Assembly (NCBI RefSeq): GCF_000407145.1 | Contig: NZ_KE136476.1 | Coordinates: 1 to 64,000 of the forward strand | DNA from: Enterococcus caccae ATCC BAA-1240 | GTDB taxonomy: Bacteria; Bacillota; Bacilli; Lactobacillales; Enterococcaceae | Direction of reading: 5' to 3' | DNA: 64,000 bases | Part shown: piece by piece, positions 21,298 to 30,077 of the stretch | Layout: the number at the start of each line of letters is the position of its first letter | How positions within the stretch are numbered: position 1 is the first letter of the stretch | The notes under the pieces: model-generated | Databases searched by the model: none | Told to the model about the DNA's origin: nothing | What the model saw: only the letters and a program-made list of their open reading frames with translations | Program-made: the position numbers and the translations under genes

Positions 21298-21530
21298 GTC
21301 AAAATCTTGTTAAAAATGGAATAAAATTGCTAAAATCGATTCTATTTGTAATTATCACGAAAAATATTTTCTTAATTTTTTATTAATTTAAAAAAATCGA
21401 TGGAATTTCAAGGGATTTATTCCGGAATTTTCATTTCGTTTCAAAACAATCAATAACAAATAAATAAAACGGTAGAAAGAGATATAAATGATATAATTAT
21501 CGTTTTTATGGTTATTAAAAAGTGGGATTC

Positions 21531-21573
21531 AGTAGTGGTGGTTGCTTATTTACTAAGTTCCACTGCTTTTTTA
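21531..21573 (+). terminator. Terminator-like hairpin
   Basis: AGTAGTGG pairs with CCACTGCT (one G-U) and is followed by TTTTTT. No gene lies directly upstream. Confidence 0.55.
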
Positions 21574-21647
21574 GTTTACTGATAAAAAAAGTTTTTGGTG
21601 AATGTAACACGCATTTTAAAGACGATTTTGGATGTTTAGAGATGGGG

Positions 21648-21684
21648 AAGCGCTATTCACTTTAACATAGAGCAGCTTTTTTTG
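21648..21684 (+). terminator. Terminator-like hairpin
   Basis: GCGCTAT pairs imperfectly with ATAGAGC and leads into a run of seven T. Confidence 0.5.
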
Positions 21685-21889
21685 TATCGATAAAATTAGA
21701 CACAAAAATAAAATAGATAGCTGGGAATTTTTAGATTGTAATTATAAAAAAACACGTATTTCATTTATTATAAATCTTTTTTTTTGTAAAAAAATATGAA
21801 CGATAGTTTTGCTATCATAAAATTGGAAATAAAGCGTGAATTCAGTTTGTTTGTTTGAGCTTTATCTGATAAAATGTAAGGAGGTAGGT

Positions 21890-21943
21890 ATGTTTTTAAA
21901 CCACTATTTTTTGATAACTACAAAAGATGGTGAGGCTTGTTGA
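21890..21943 (+). CDS. Possible 17-residue leader or remnant peptide
   Basis: A near-perfect Shine-Dalgarno AAGGAGGT (21878-21885) is placed 4 nt before an ATG that opens a frame of 17 codons (MFLNHYFLITTKDGEAC). It lies 200 nt before the Asp/Tyr-tract gene. It could be a small peptide, an upstream leader, or the surviving 5' end of a lost gene. Nothing identifies a function. Confidence 0.3.
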   Translation: MFLNHYFLITTKDGEAC

Positions 21944-22148
21944 ATGCGACTAGCTAAAAGAAGCCAGTTACGTAATTAAAAAATACCTAGAAGTGAAATT
22001 GGTTATTTTTATAAATAAAAAATTACGGCACTCGTCACTATAGTTGTATACATAGATAGACAGTTCAAATAATTCACTTAAGTTTCAATTGTACAGTAAA
22101 AATAATCAATGAAGAGATAGCCCTATTTTTGTAGAAGGACGTGAGCAT

Positions 22149-23285
22149 ATGCTAAAAATTTTTGGCAAAGGTAAAAAAAGAAAAAAATACGAAGATTATG
22201 ATGATGAAGATTACGATGACGACGATTACTATGATGACGACTATGATGATGATTATGACGACGACGAAGACTACGACGATGATGAAGATTATGATGACGA
22301 CGACGAAGACTACGACGATGATGAAGATTATGATGACGACGAAGACTATGACGACGATGATGATGATGAAGATTATGATGATGACGAAGACTACGATGAT
22401 GACGATGAAGATTATGATGACGAAGAAGAAGCTCGTCCATTGTTCTCACGTAAAAAGAAAAAAACAGTTCCAGCTCCATCTAGAAAACCAAAACCAAAGA
22501 AAAAGAGACCACCGGTCAATGAAGTTATTGACGATGATGAATTAGAAGAACTGCAAGAAGAAAATGAACAGCTTCAAGGCGAACTACGTGAAGTAAAAGC
22601 GGAATTACGCAAGCACAAGAGAGAAATCACTCAGCTGCAAAATCAAGTAGATGCAGCTCAGGAAACGAATGAATCATTAGAAAATGAACTGTCGATGGTA
22701 CAAGCTGTACCAAAAGATTACGATGCTCGCATGGCAGAACTTGAACAAGTCAAAATGAAATATAACAGCTTGTTACGTGACAGCAATCGTCAAATTGATG
22801 AAACAGATTTGAATCGTAAAAAAGCTGAGCGCTTTGCAAACAAGATCAGACAGTATGAACAAGAGCTTCTAGCTAAACAAGAAGAAATAGACAAACTTTC
22901 AGAAGATCGGATTGTGATCATGGCATCAGATACACCAACGGATACTGGTGCTTATGAAGAGTTGGCGAAAGTTCGTCAAGAATTGGAAGAAACAAAACAT
23001 CAATTAGCACAAAAAATGAGTGATGTTGACCAACAGCTTTCCAAAGAAGACATTGGCGAAGTTTTACTAGAGGCGAAGAGACAAGCAAAAGAAATCGTCA
23101 ATCAAGCGAATCAGCATGCACAGATGATTAATGAAGAAACGAAGAGAAAAGCGAGTGTTTTAAAACGCTTAGAACGTGCTGAGCAAGAATATCAAAATTA
23201 TTACAAACGTATTAAAGATGTTAAAGAAGAGTCAGAACAAGCATTTAACCAAATCATCAATTTGGTGAAAGAAGATACTGATTAA
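22149..23285 (+). CDS. Asp/Glu/Tyr-tract coiled-coil protein of unknown function
   Basis: The 378-residue protein has four zones: a short basic head (MLKIFGKGKKRKK); an extreme tract of about 80 residues (15-95) made only of Asp, Glu and Tyr, mostly as EDYDDD-like units; a basic, Pro-rich segment (RKKKKTVPAPSRKPKPKKKRPP); and a long coiled-coil region from about residue 125. The C-terminal part EAKRQAKEIVNQANQHAQMINEETKRKA resembles the helical tails of DivIVA-like proteins. There is no signal peptide or membrane helix, so it is cytoplasmic. It starts an operon with a secreted GH73-LysM hydrolase, so a role in cell-wall or division-site organisation is possible but inferred. I do not recognise a named family. 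Confidence 0.75.
   Translation: MLKIFGKGKKRKKYEDYDDEDYDDDDYYDDDYDDDYDDDEDYDDDEDYDDDDEDYDDDEDYDDDEDYDDDDDDEDYDDDEDYDDDDEDYDDEEEARPLFSRKKKKTVPAPSRKPKPKKKRPPVNEVIDDDELEELQEENEQLQGELREVKAELRKHKREITQLQNQVDAAQETNESLENELSMVQAVPKDYDARMAELEQVKMKYNSLLRDSNRQIDETDLNRKKAERFANKIRQYEQELLAKQEEIDKLSEDRIVIMASDTPTDTGAYEELAKVRQELEETKHQLAQKMSDVDQQLSKEDIGEVLLEAKRQAKEIVNQANQHAQMINEETKRKASVLKRLERAEQEYQNYYKRIKDVKEESEQAFNQIINLVKEDTD
22190..22430 (+). repeat. Low-complexity GAT/GAC/GAA/TAT codon tract
   Basis: About 240 bp are built almost only from Asp, Glu and Tyr codons. Alternation of GAT and GAC breaks perfect repeats. The tract could expand or contract in frame through 3-nt or longer unit slippage. Confidence 0.85.
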
Positions 23286-23305
23286 CAAGAAAGAGAGGGC
23301 ACAGA

Positions 23306-25090
23306 ATGAAAAAAAGAAATCTAAACAGTAAACAATTACGATTATTGAGTGTAGGGTTACTTACTTCAAGTGCTGTCCTTTCTGTTAACGATGTTCAACC
23401 AATTGTTGCGAAAGAAATCGATGACAAAGCAACTTCAAGCTCCGAAGAACGAGAGCAAGTAACAATTTTATCTTCAACTAAGGAACACGAAACAACAGAA
23501 AGTACAGTAGAAGGAATCGAAACTAGCTCTACTATCGAAACTAGCTCTACTATCGAAAACAGTACGGATTCTTCAACAATAGATTCAACTGAAGAATCCA
23601 GCAGTGAGTCGACAAGTTCATCAGATGAGACTAGCTCTACGCAAAATACGACAGATTCGACAAGTTCGACAAGTTCATCTGAATCATCGACACCAACGAC
23701 AGATTCGACGACTAGTACCTCTACAAGTAGCACTAGTACAACGAGTTCAACAACAACTCCGTCGAAACCGAAACCAAAACCAAAACCAAAACCAAAACCA
23801 AAGCCGAAGCCGAACCAACCAGCACCACCAGCTAAAGGTCCTAGCCAACAGCCCAACGTAGCGACACAACGGCCAAGTAGACCGAATACTGGAGCGGTAA
23901 CGGGCAATAATGCTAACCATAGCTCTGCCGGATCAGATCAGGTATTTCATATCAGTCCTAATCTAACAACCAAAAGTTTTGTTAAAGTAATTGGGGAGGA
24001 TGCTCGTTCGATAGCTGGTGAGAACAATTTATATGCTTCAGTGATGATTGCGCAGGCAATTTTAGAAAGTGCTTCTGGAAACAGTGCACTAGCTTCTGCA
24101 CCAAACTATAATTTATTTGGAATAAAAGGTAGCTATGAAGGTGCCAGCGCCAATTTTCTAACGAGTGAAGATAATGGTTCTGGGAGCATGTTTACGATTC
24201 GTTCCAATTTTAGAAAGTATCCATCGTATAAAGAATCACTTGGGGATTACGTAAAGCTTCTGAGAGGTGGTACCGATTCTAGCAGTGCTTTTTATAGTGG
24301 TACTTGGAAAACCAATACAAAATCTTATAAAGATGCAACGAAATTCCTAACAGGTCGTTATGCAACAGATACTAGCTATAATTCAAAATTGAATGGCTTG
24401 ATTGATGCGTATGATTTAACGCAATATGATACATTAAAAGATAAGAAAAATACCAAAAAAGCAAAGAAAATCAAGTTGAATACTTCGTTTGATAAGTTGC
24501 AAAAGAAAGATGACCAACTAGATCAAAAAATCGAATACCTTACACATATTGTGAAAAAAGGTGAGTCACTTAAATCGATTAGTAAGTTATACAATATTTC
24601 AACGTTGGCTATTTTAGAAAAAAACCAATTAGATCGACGTATGCTGTTTATCGGTCAAAAATTGAGTGTGCCAAAACAAGACGAAAAAAGCACAGTAGTA
24701 CCAAAAGAAGATGCAGTAGACCGTTCGTTGGAGATGGTTCAAAATCTGTCCAATGCATTCTCAAGTCAAGCAAAGGATAAGTCTACGGCTAAAAAAGAGT
24801 CAAAAACGACTTCAGCGAAAAAGACAACAAATACAGCGAAACAAACAAAAACAACAAAAGAAACAAGTGAAACAACCACTAGAAAAGAAGTAAAAGATTA
24901 TCAAGTAAGTGCAACTCGTAAGAAGACAAAAGAAACTTACGAAGTGAAAAAAGGAGATACTTTAGCGAGTATTTCTAAAAAAACAGGCATTTCAGTTTGG
25001 TCGTTAAAAGAGTGGAACGACTTAGATCAATACTTTTTAACTGAAGGTCAGCAACTTATTTTAGCACCTGTATATGATCTGCAATCTTAA
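23306..25090 (+). CDS. Secreted GH73 glucosaminidase with two LysM domains
   Basis: The 594-residue protein has a signal peptide (about 1-35), a Ser/Thr-rich region (about 40-150), a (KP)n stalk and a GH73 N-acetylglucosaminidase domain (about 210-375). The domain holds the catalytic-region pattern YASVMIAQAILESASGNS and NYNLFGIKG. A Lys-rich linker connects LysM domains at about 412-455 and 545-590, both with the KKG(E/D)(S/T)L pattern. It cleaves the glycan strand of peptidoglycan and binds the wall through LysM, like the enterococcal autolysin AtlA in type but with only two LysM domains. It lies 20 nt after the coiled-coil gene. Confidence 0.88.
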   Translation: MKKRNLNSKQLRLLSVGLLTSSAVLSVNDVQPIVAKEIDDKATSSSEEREQVTILSSTKEHETTESTVEGIETSSTIETSSTIENSTDSSTIDSTEESSSESTSSSDETSSTQNTTDSTSSTSSSESSTPTTDSTTSTSTSSTSTTSSTTTPSKPKPKPKPKPKPKPKPNQPAPPAKGPSQQPNVATQRPSRPNTGAVTGNNANHSSAGSDQVFHISPNLTTKSFVKVIGEDARSIAGENNLYASVMIAQAILESASGNSALASAPNYNLFGIKGSYEGASANFLTSEDNGSGSMFTIRSNFRKYPSYKESLGDYVKLLRGGTDSSSAFYSGTWKTNTKSYKDATKFLTGRYATDTSYNSKLNGLIDAYDLTQYDTLKDKKNTKKAKKIKLNTSFDKLQKKDDQLDQKIEYLTHIVKKGESLKSISKLYNISTLAILEKNQLDRRMLFIGQKLSVPKQDEKSTVVPKEDAVDRSLEMVQNLSNAFSSQAKDKSTAKKESKTTSAKKTTNTAKQTKTTKETSETTTRKEVKDYQVSATRKKTKETYEVKKGDTLASISKKTGISVWSLKEWNDLDQYFLTEGQQLILAPVYDLQS

Positions 25091-25111
25091 AAAAGAAAGG
25101 AGAACGGTTTA

Positions 25112-26329
25112 ATGAATGACTATTTCGATGTGTTTTTTCATCAACAAGCAATCCCATTCACTGTAGGGACCGTTCTCTATCAAAAAGACAATACTGAAGA
25201 AATCGTTGATGCATGTGAGGCACTCTATGAACAATCAACAGGAGACTTTCTGACTTTTCGAGAGCACGATGAACTTTCTCGGAAAGTGATAACGTCACCG
25301 ATCAAAAAGCATGTGGAGATTCAATTTTTTCAAGCGCAGTTAAATTGGGATGTTCTGTTGGAAGAATTAGAAGAACTTTTCCCACAGTTTGTTTGGACGA
25401 AGCTAGTTGAAGAGGTCGAGGGTGTTTTTAGTACATATTTTTGTGAATTGATTCCTATCTCTTTTACTTCAGAAGATGAACCAATTCAATTTACAGTTTC
25501 AGCTAGCCTAGAACAGATGGGTTACTCAAAGGGTGAATCTGTCAGCAACATTCTAGAAAAAAAATTTCTTTCTATCTTTAAGGAAGAGGAAGAGCTTCCT
25601 TTATCTGGTGAGACACTTAGTTTTCCAGTTGAAGTATCTATAGAAGAAACTGTGGAAGAAATACCAGATAATGAGCAACTATTCGTAGATGAGGCAGAAG
25701 AGGAACATCTGGAAGTAGATTTAGATGTTGAAGCAACCGCTCTTGCTCGGACAGAAGAAAGTGAAGTTCTTTTTTTGAAAGAAAGCTTAAAACGAGAAAA
25801 AGCGTCAAAGGAACGCGTGCGGGTAGCAAAAGAAAAATTGGAATACGAGCTGCTCGCCATAGAAAATAGCTTACTCGTTAGCGGATTAAAACGATTTAAA
25901 AAACATCAAAAGTCTACGATTGATGAAGAGGACTGGTATAAGTTTGTCCGCATTGATTTGATTCACTATGATGACCTTTATAAAAAAGCAAAATTTATTG
26001 AACAATCTTGGCGTTTGAATCGCCAATTAGTAACGATTACTGAAAAAATGACAGTGACAAAAGATCAATGGGTCTATGAACGAGCGCGTATTGAGCAAAT
26101 CAAAAACAGTGTTTCGGAAATGGATTTACAATCAATGATGGAACAATGTCATTTGATTAATGAGCGAGTCAAAATTCGCCCTGGGTTCTTATTTTTCAAA
26201 CCTAGAGTAAAATTATATCAAATCGATTATGAGCAATTAGAGAAAATTAGTGCGTTCTTTGATATTATTCAAACTGAAAATCGATTATTAGAATCGGTGA
26301 TCGAACAAAAAGACTATAATAATAAATAA
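25112..26329 (+). CDS. Hypothetical cytoplasmic protein with acidic middle and coiled coil
   Basis: This 405-residue protein has no signal peptide or membrane segment. Residues 1-170 look globular. An acidic stretch (about 170-215, rich in Glu and Val) follows, then a charged helix (about 215-255) and a helical C-terminal region. I recognise no family. It is 21 nt after the GH73 gene with an AAAGGAGA ribosome site and closes the operon with a terminator, so its work is presumably linked to the hydrolase or the Asp/Tyr-tract protein. Confidence 0.7.
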   Translation: MNDYFDVFFHQQAIPFTVGTVLYQKDNTEEIVDACEALYEQSTGDFLTFREHDELSRKVITSPIKKHVEIQFFQAQLNWDVLLEELEELFPQFVWTKLVEEVEGVFSTYFCELIPISFTSEDEPIQFTVSASLEQMGYSKGESVSNILEKKFLSIFKEEEELPLSGETLSFPVEVSIEETVEEIPDNEQLFVDEAEEEHLEVDLDVEATALARTEESEVLFLKESLKREKASKERVRVAKEKLEYELLAIENSLLVSGLKRFKKHQKSTIDEEDWYKFVRIDLIHYDDLYKKAKFIEQSWRLNRQLVTITEKMTVTKDQWVYERARIEQIKNSVSEMDLQSMMEQCHLINERVKIRPGFLFFKPRVKLYQIDYEQLEKISAFFDIIQTENRLLESVIEQKDYNNK

Positions 26330-26332
26330 AAG

Positions 26333-26379
26333 AAAAAGCAGAAGTGGCTGAGTAATCAGACCGGTTTCTGCTTTTTTTT
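26333..26379 (+). terminator. Rho-independent terminator
   Basis: AAAAAGCAGAA pairs with TTCTGCTTTTT at the end of the three-gene operon. Confidence 0.85.
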
Positions 26380-26741
26380 GTGTTAAAAATCTGAAAAACA
26401 GCTCTCAGTCACATCACTAAAATGACTAAAAATGATATTTTTGCGAGAGAAAATGACTGAAATGCTCTGTAACAATTCCAGAATCTTGTAACATTCCGAC
26501 TAATAATGAACTAAAATAAACATTATTTCAGAAAAGTTCATGTTTTTTTTCAACTTTAAAATTAAATAAAAATCCAGAGCGAACAAGTGTTTCGCCGTTG
26601 TTATTTTACAAGCCGTTACGCAATAAAAACACTCGTAACGAATTGTCACGGTATCTTCACCTATGAAATATTTTTAGATGTTAAAGTATGCAAAGTCGAT
26701 AAACAAACGACAAAAATATTTTTTTACAAAGGAGAAACAAC
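26380..26741. other. Long leader/intergenic region before the LysM-Apf gene
   Basis: The 360 nt contain no gene. An inverted repeat CGTTACG (26614-26620) / CGTAACG (26634-26640) lies about 100 nt before the start codon. TGTAAC occurs twice 19 bp apart near 26470, without the spacing of a WalR box. No riboswitch family was recognised. Confidence 0.5.
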
Positions 26742-27314
26742 ATGAAATCACTTAAAACGATTTTATTAGCAACAACTTTGACTGCAGGATTTGGCATTTT
26801 TATGGGAACGACTGACGCGCACGCTGATAGCTTATATACAGTAAAATCTGGAGATACATTATCTACTATCTCTCATCAATTCAGCGGAGATAATAGTATG
26901 ATCGATTTAATTGCTAAAGATAATAATATTTCTAATATAAATATGATCTTTGAAGGAGAACAACTAACGATCAGAACTGCGGATGAAGTGGCCCAAGCTC
27001 CAGTTCAACAAGAATCTGCTCAACAAGCAACCCAAGCAGCTGTACAAGAAACACCAGTAGCAGCAGCACCAGTTGCACAAGAAGCAGCACCAACTACGTC
27101 ATCTGCCAAAGAATGGATTGCTCAAAAAGAATCTAGCGGTTCTTATGGTGCTACAAATGGTAAATATATTGGTAGATATCAATTAGACGCTTCATACCTA
27201 AATGGAGATTATTCAGAAGCAAATCAAGAACGTGTGGCAGATAGCTATGTGGCAGGACGCTATGGTTCATGGGAAGCAGCCCAAGCTTTTTGGATGGCCA
27301 ATGGTTGGTATTAA
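26742..27314 (+). CDS. Secreted LysM protein with Apf-like C-terminal domain
   Basis: The 190-residue protein has a signal peptide (about 1-28, ending DAHA), one LysM domain (about 30-78, YTVKSGDTLSTIS), a Gln/Ala/Pro linker and a C-terminal domain starting AKEWIAQKESSGSYGA and ending AFWMANGWY. That domain is characteristic of aggregation-promoting factors of lactobacilli and related to transglycosylase/Rpf folds, with Glu in QKESSGSY as the candidate catalytic residue. It should be a wall-bound murein hydrolase or structural protein. A strong ribosome site AAAGGAG and its own terminator suggest a highly expressed single gene. Confidence 0.87.
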   Translation: MKSLKTILLATTLTAGFGIFMGTTDAHADSLYTVKSGDTLSTISHQFSGDNSMIDLIAKDNNISNINMIFEGEQLTIRTADEVAQAPVQQESAQQATQAAVQETPVAAAPVAQEAAPTTSSAKEWIAQKESSGSYGATNGKYIGRYQLDASYLNGDYSEANQERVADSYVAGRYGSWEAAQAFWMANGWY

Positions 27315-27350
27315 ACAAAAATAATAGTGAACTGTTCATAAAATAAAAAA

Positions 27351-27384
27351 GAAGTAGCTCTTCAAAGGAGCTACTTCTTTTTTT
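27351..27384 (+). terminator. Rho-independent terminator
   Basis: A perfect stem GAAGTAGCTC / GAGCTACTTC is followed by seven T. Confidence 0.92.
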
Positions 27385-27585
27385 GATGGGTATGCTAATG
27401 CGCGACTTTATATCAGAAAGGAGTATAATTTAATTAAACGAATAAGATACATGAACAGTTAAAGAACAATAGAAAGCAATTTTGTCAATAAGGTGTTTGA
27501 AAAAGGTCTGAAAAACTACAATCCGAACGGTCTTATGATTTAGAGTTAGCTGGAAAGTAAATTGCAAGGAGAAAGGAAAAGTTAA

Positions 27586-28414
27586 ATGGAAAAACAAACG
27601 TTACTGAATAGTGTCTTTCGATTAATTCGGTTTGCTTTTATCGTCTTTTTTGGTTATTTAGTTTATAAGTCATTATTTTCAGAAATTTTAACACGAAAAA
27701 TCCATATCTTTCTGTATATTTTTTTATGGCTGTTTAGTTCGTATATAGCATTACCTTTTATCAATAAGCTGATGACTGGGCGGTATTTGCCAGATTATTT
27801 TATTGGTCGCTCTAGAACAAATGATGGGGCTTCTAGGAGATCCAATCAATCTAGCTTTTATAGGCTCTAAAGAGGAATTAGAACAACTTTTCATAAATGC
27901 CGGCTGGACGAAAGCAGAGCCGCTGTCATTGCATTCTAGTTTCCAGATGATCATTGCCAGTGTTTTTTCGAAGTCGTATCCTAGCGCTCCAGTTAGTTCT
28001 CTATTTTTATTTAATAAGAAACAGGATTTAGCTTTTGAACAGGAAATCAAAAATAATCCAAGGAGAAGGCATCATGTTCGTTTTTGGGAAACACCAGATA
28101 ATTGGTATTTACCAGGAGGAAGAAAAGCAGACTGGTTGGGTGCTGCAACATATGATAAAAAAGTTGGTTTTTCTGTTTTTACAGGTCAAATCACTCATAA
28201 AATCAATTCAGATATTGATCACGAACGTGATTTTGTTTTAGAGACGTTTACAGAATCCAATCAACCTGTTTCTATTGAAGTTGTGAAACACTTTACAACA
28301 AGTTATCATGGGCGAAATGGTGGTGGCGATGAAATTTTTACGGATGGTAACTTACCTTTTATTAAAATAGAAAAAGTGGAAGAGGTTACTTCTGTTTCCA
28401 CCGTTTATTCGTAG
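27586..28414 (+). pseudogene. LssY_C-domain membrane protein split by a +1 frameshift
   Basis: The first frame (27586-27870) gives an N-terminus with two membrane helices, then RYLPDYFIGRSRTNDG, and runs off into ASRRSNQ before stopping. A second frame continues LLGDPINLAFIGSKEELEQ and on to 28414. Together they form a normal LssY C-terminal-domain protein (RRHHVRFW and GRKADWLGAA are typical) of about 275 residues. The switch is at a run of four G (27826-27829); three G would restore one frame. The second part alone has no good start or ribosome site. It may be a real mutation, a sequencing error, or slippage. Confidence 0.8.
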
Positions 28415-28417
28415 TTA

Positions 28418-28459
28418 GTTTGTGAAACAAAAGTGCTTTTTACTTTTGTCCCACACACT
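28418..28459. repeat. Family-H hairpin, copy 1 (convergent terminator)
   Basis: TGTGAAACAAAAGTG and ACTTTTGTCCCACACA form a stem with two mismatches between convergent genes. The same sequence recurs at 51277 and 58818, each preceded by a TTTATTC block. Confidence 0.8.
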
Positions 28460-28477
28460 TCCACTTTTTTAGATAGT

Positions 28478-29104
28478 TCAGCTTTTTAGATTAAGTAAGT
28501 ACGTTTCACAATGCACCTTGGTAAAAGAAATAACACCAGATAATAAGAATAAACTAATGAGAGTGCCTTCTCGCACAAAAATTGGCAAACTATAGATCGA
28601 GGAAAGGATTAACGAAGCAGCAACCGAAAACAAATCGATTCCATATCTAAATTTTGTAAAGGAATAACCTGTCAAATCTGATAATACAATACAAACACTT
28701 TCAATTGGAAAGGGCAAGATACCGATAGAAATGACCATTCCCGTGGCAAACCCCGCTATACAGGTGCCTAATACAAAGATCACCATTTTAAAGAAATAAT
28801 TCTCTAAGTTTATCGGAGCTAATAGTGTATAGGAAAAAAAGTTTATAATGCTACCAAGACATAGTATTGAAAAGAACATCAGCAAGTATTTCAAAAATTG
28901 TTTTTGTTTTGATAATAAAATAAACAGTAATAAAAAGAAAACATTCATTAAAAAAGTGATAGTTCCCACTTTGATATTGCTGGTAGAAGCAATCGCCACA
29001 TTTAATGAATTAAAACTACTGACGCCAATATCTGCTTTTAGCGTTAAACTAATGCCAATCCCACTAAGTGCATAAAAGAAAAGTGAAGCTAAAATTTTTT
29101 TCAT
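28478..29104 (-). CDS. YczE/YitT-type integral membrane protein
   Basis: The 208-residue protein has five to six predicted helices and the family start GIGISLTLKADIGVSSFNSL, where the conserved small-residue loop between helices 1 and 2 is clear. YczE-type proteins have no firmly established function; in Bacillus one is linked to antibiotic synthase regulation. It is divergent from a Crp-family regulator, which probably controls it. An AGGAGG ribosome site precedes the ATG. Confidence 0.8.
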   Translation of the reverse strand: MKKILASLFFYALSGIGISLTLKADIGVSSFNSLNVAIASTSNIKVGTITFLMNVFFLLLFILLSKQKQFLKYLLMFFSILCLGSIINFFSYTLLAPINLENYFFKMVIFVLGTCIAGFATGMVISIGILPFPIESVCIVLSDLTGYSFTKFRYGIDLFSVAASLILSSIYSLPIFVREGTLISLFLLSGVISFTKVHCETYLLNLKS

Positions 29105-29137
29105 AAGAACCTCCTAATGTAAAAGCAAATAAGCATG

Positions 29138-29158
29138 CTCATTTTTAAAACGAATGAG
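29138..29158. promoter_or_regulatory. Candidate operator between YczE-like gene and Crp-family regulator
   Basis: The inverted repeat CTCATT, 9 nt, AATGAG sits in the 133-bp divergent intergenic region. It is the best dyad present, but it does not match the known CRP/FNR consensus. Confidence 0.45.
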
Positions 29159-29237
29159 AGCCATCTACCTTTTAGTAGTAATTTAACCGAAAGTCAATCA
29201 TAATAATAGGAGATATCTCATGTTTTAAGGAGGCAAA

Positions 29238-29912
29238 ATGAAAACGTATAGCTTAAATCAACTAGTAAAATTAACTGAAAAGGAACCTTTAAAGCTTCCA
29301 GACTATTTTTCTAAACATGTGTTGGAACAAGCCATGCTTTACGTTTATGATAAAAAAGAATATATTATTCGTTTTGATAAACAAGTAGATCACTTATTTC
29401 TTTTAATTGAGGGGAAGGCCAAAATCTACAAAATCCATGAAAATGGTCGACGCTCTCTGATTCAATTTTTAAGTAGAGGGGATTTTATTGGCGAGCTTTC
29501 TTTGTTAGAAGTTGAAGAACAAGTTAAAGATGTGCAAGCAATTGATCGATGCATTTGTCTAGCTCTTCCTTATCATAAAGTGAAGCAAGAATTGTTGAAT
29601 GATAATCATTTTTTGAGAATGATGGGTAAATACTTAGGTGAAAAAGTCTTATTAAGAGTTGAACATTTTTCAAATAACCAAAACTATGAGTTGAAACATC
29701 GTTTAGCTGCATATATGTTACAAACCGAAGTTGAAGGGGTCTATGCTGAGAAACAAACAGAGACAGCTGAGTTTCTAGGTGTTAGTTATCGGCATTTAAT
29801 GCATACCCTAACAGAATTTCAAAAATTAGGTTTTATTATAAAACAAGGGAAAAGTTATCGAGTGAATCGTGATGAATTAATAGTACTTGCCACTGGCTTG
29901 ATTGAAGGATAA
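29238..29912 (+). CDS. Crp/Fnr family regulator (YeiL-like)
   Basis: This 224-residue protein has an N-terminal cyclic-nucleotide-binding-type beta-roll (about 25-115, GKAKIYKIHENGRRSLIQFLSRGDFIGELSLL), a dimerisation helix and a C-terminal helix-turn-helix (TAEFLGVSYRHLMHTLTEF). It lacks a cysteine cluster for an iron-sulfur centre at the N-terminus. Size and layout match YeiL-type regulators. Divergence from the YczE-like gene suggests local control; the signal is unknown. Confidence 0.83.
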   Translation: MKTYSLNQLVKLTEKEPLKLPDYFSKHVLEQAMLYVYDKKEYIIRFDKQVDHLFLLIEGKAKIYKIHENGRRSLIQFLSRGDFIGELSLLEVEEQVKDVQAIDRCICLALPYHKVKQELLNDNHFLRMMGKYLGEKVLLRVEHFSNNQNYELKHRLAAYMLQTEVEGVYAEKQTETAEFLGVSYRHLMHTLTEFQKLGFIIKQGKSYRVNRDELIVLATGLIEG

Positions 29913-30077
29913 AAAGCTGAGAAATCGAACCACATTAGCTTCAATGTTCATCCAAAAGTCTGAGAGAAACTAATACTTTTGAATGAGTAAGAAAATACAA
30001 TAAAATGGTAAGCTTATAAAGAAAACAGCGTTATCATTTTGTTAGTTATGGAGTAAAAAATGTGGGGAGAAGAAAAA

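Larger units (their letters stand above)
21298..22148. other. AT-rich gene-poor stretch
   Basis: No convincing long gene is present. It holds two terminator-like hairpins, one 17-codon frame with a strong ribosome site, and the leader of the 22149 operon. A TATAAT at 21491 followed about 75 nt later by a terminator-like hairpin could mark a small RNA, but this is weak. Confidence 0.5.

Noticed and set aside
22123-22479. His/Arg-rich minus-strand frame
   Set aside because: It is the antisense reading of the GAT/GAC tract, open only because of composition.
23395-23907. 170-codon minus-strand frame
   Set aside because: It mirrors the Ser/Thr-rich and (KP)n region of the GH73 gene and has no independent support.
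26450-26500. WalR box upstream of the LysM-Apf gene
   Set aside because: The two TGTAAC hexamers are 19 bp apart start to start, not the 11 bp required.
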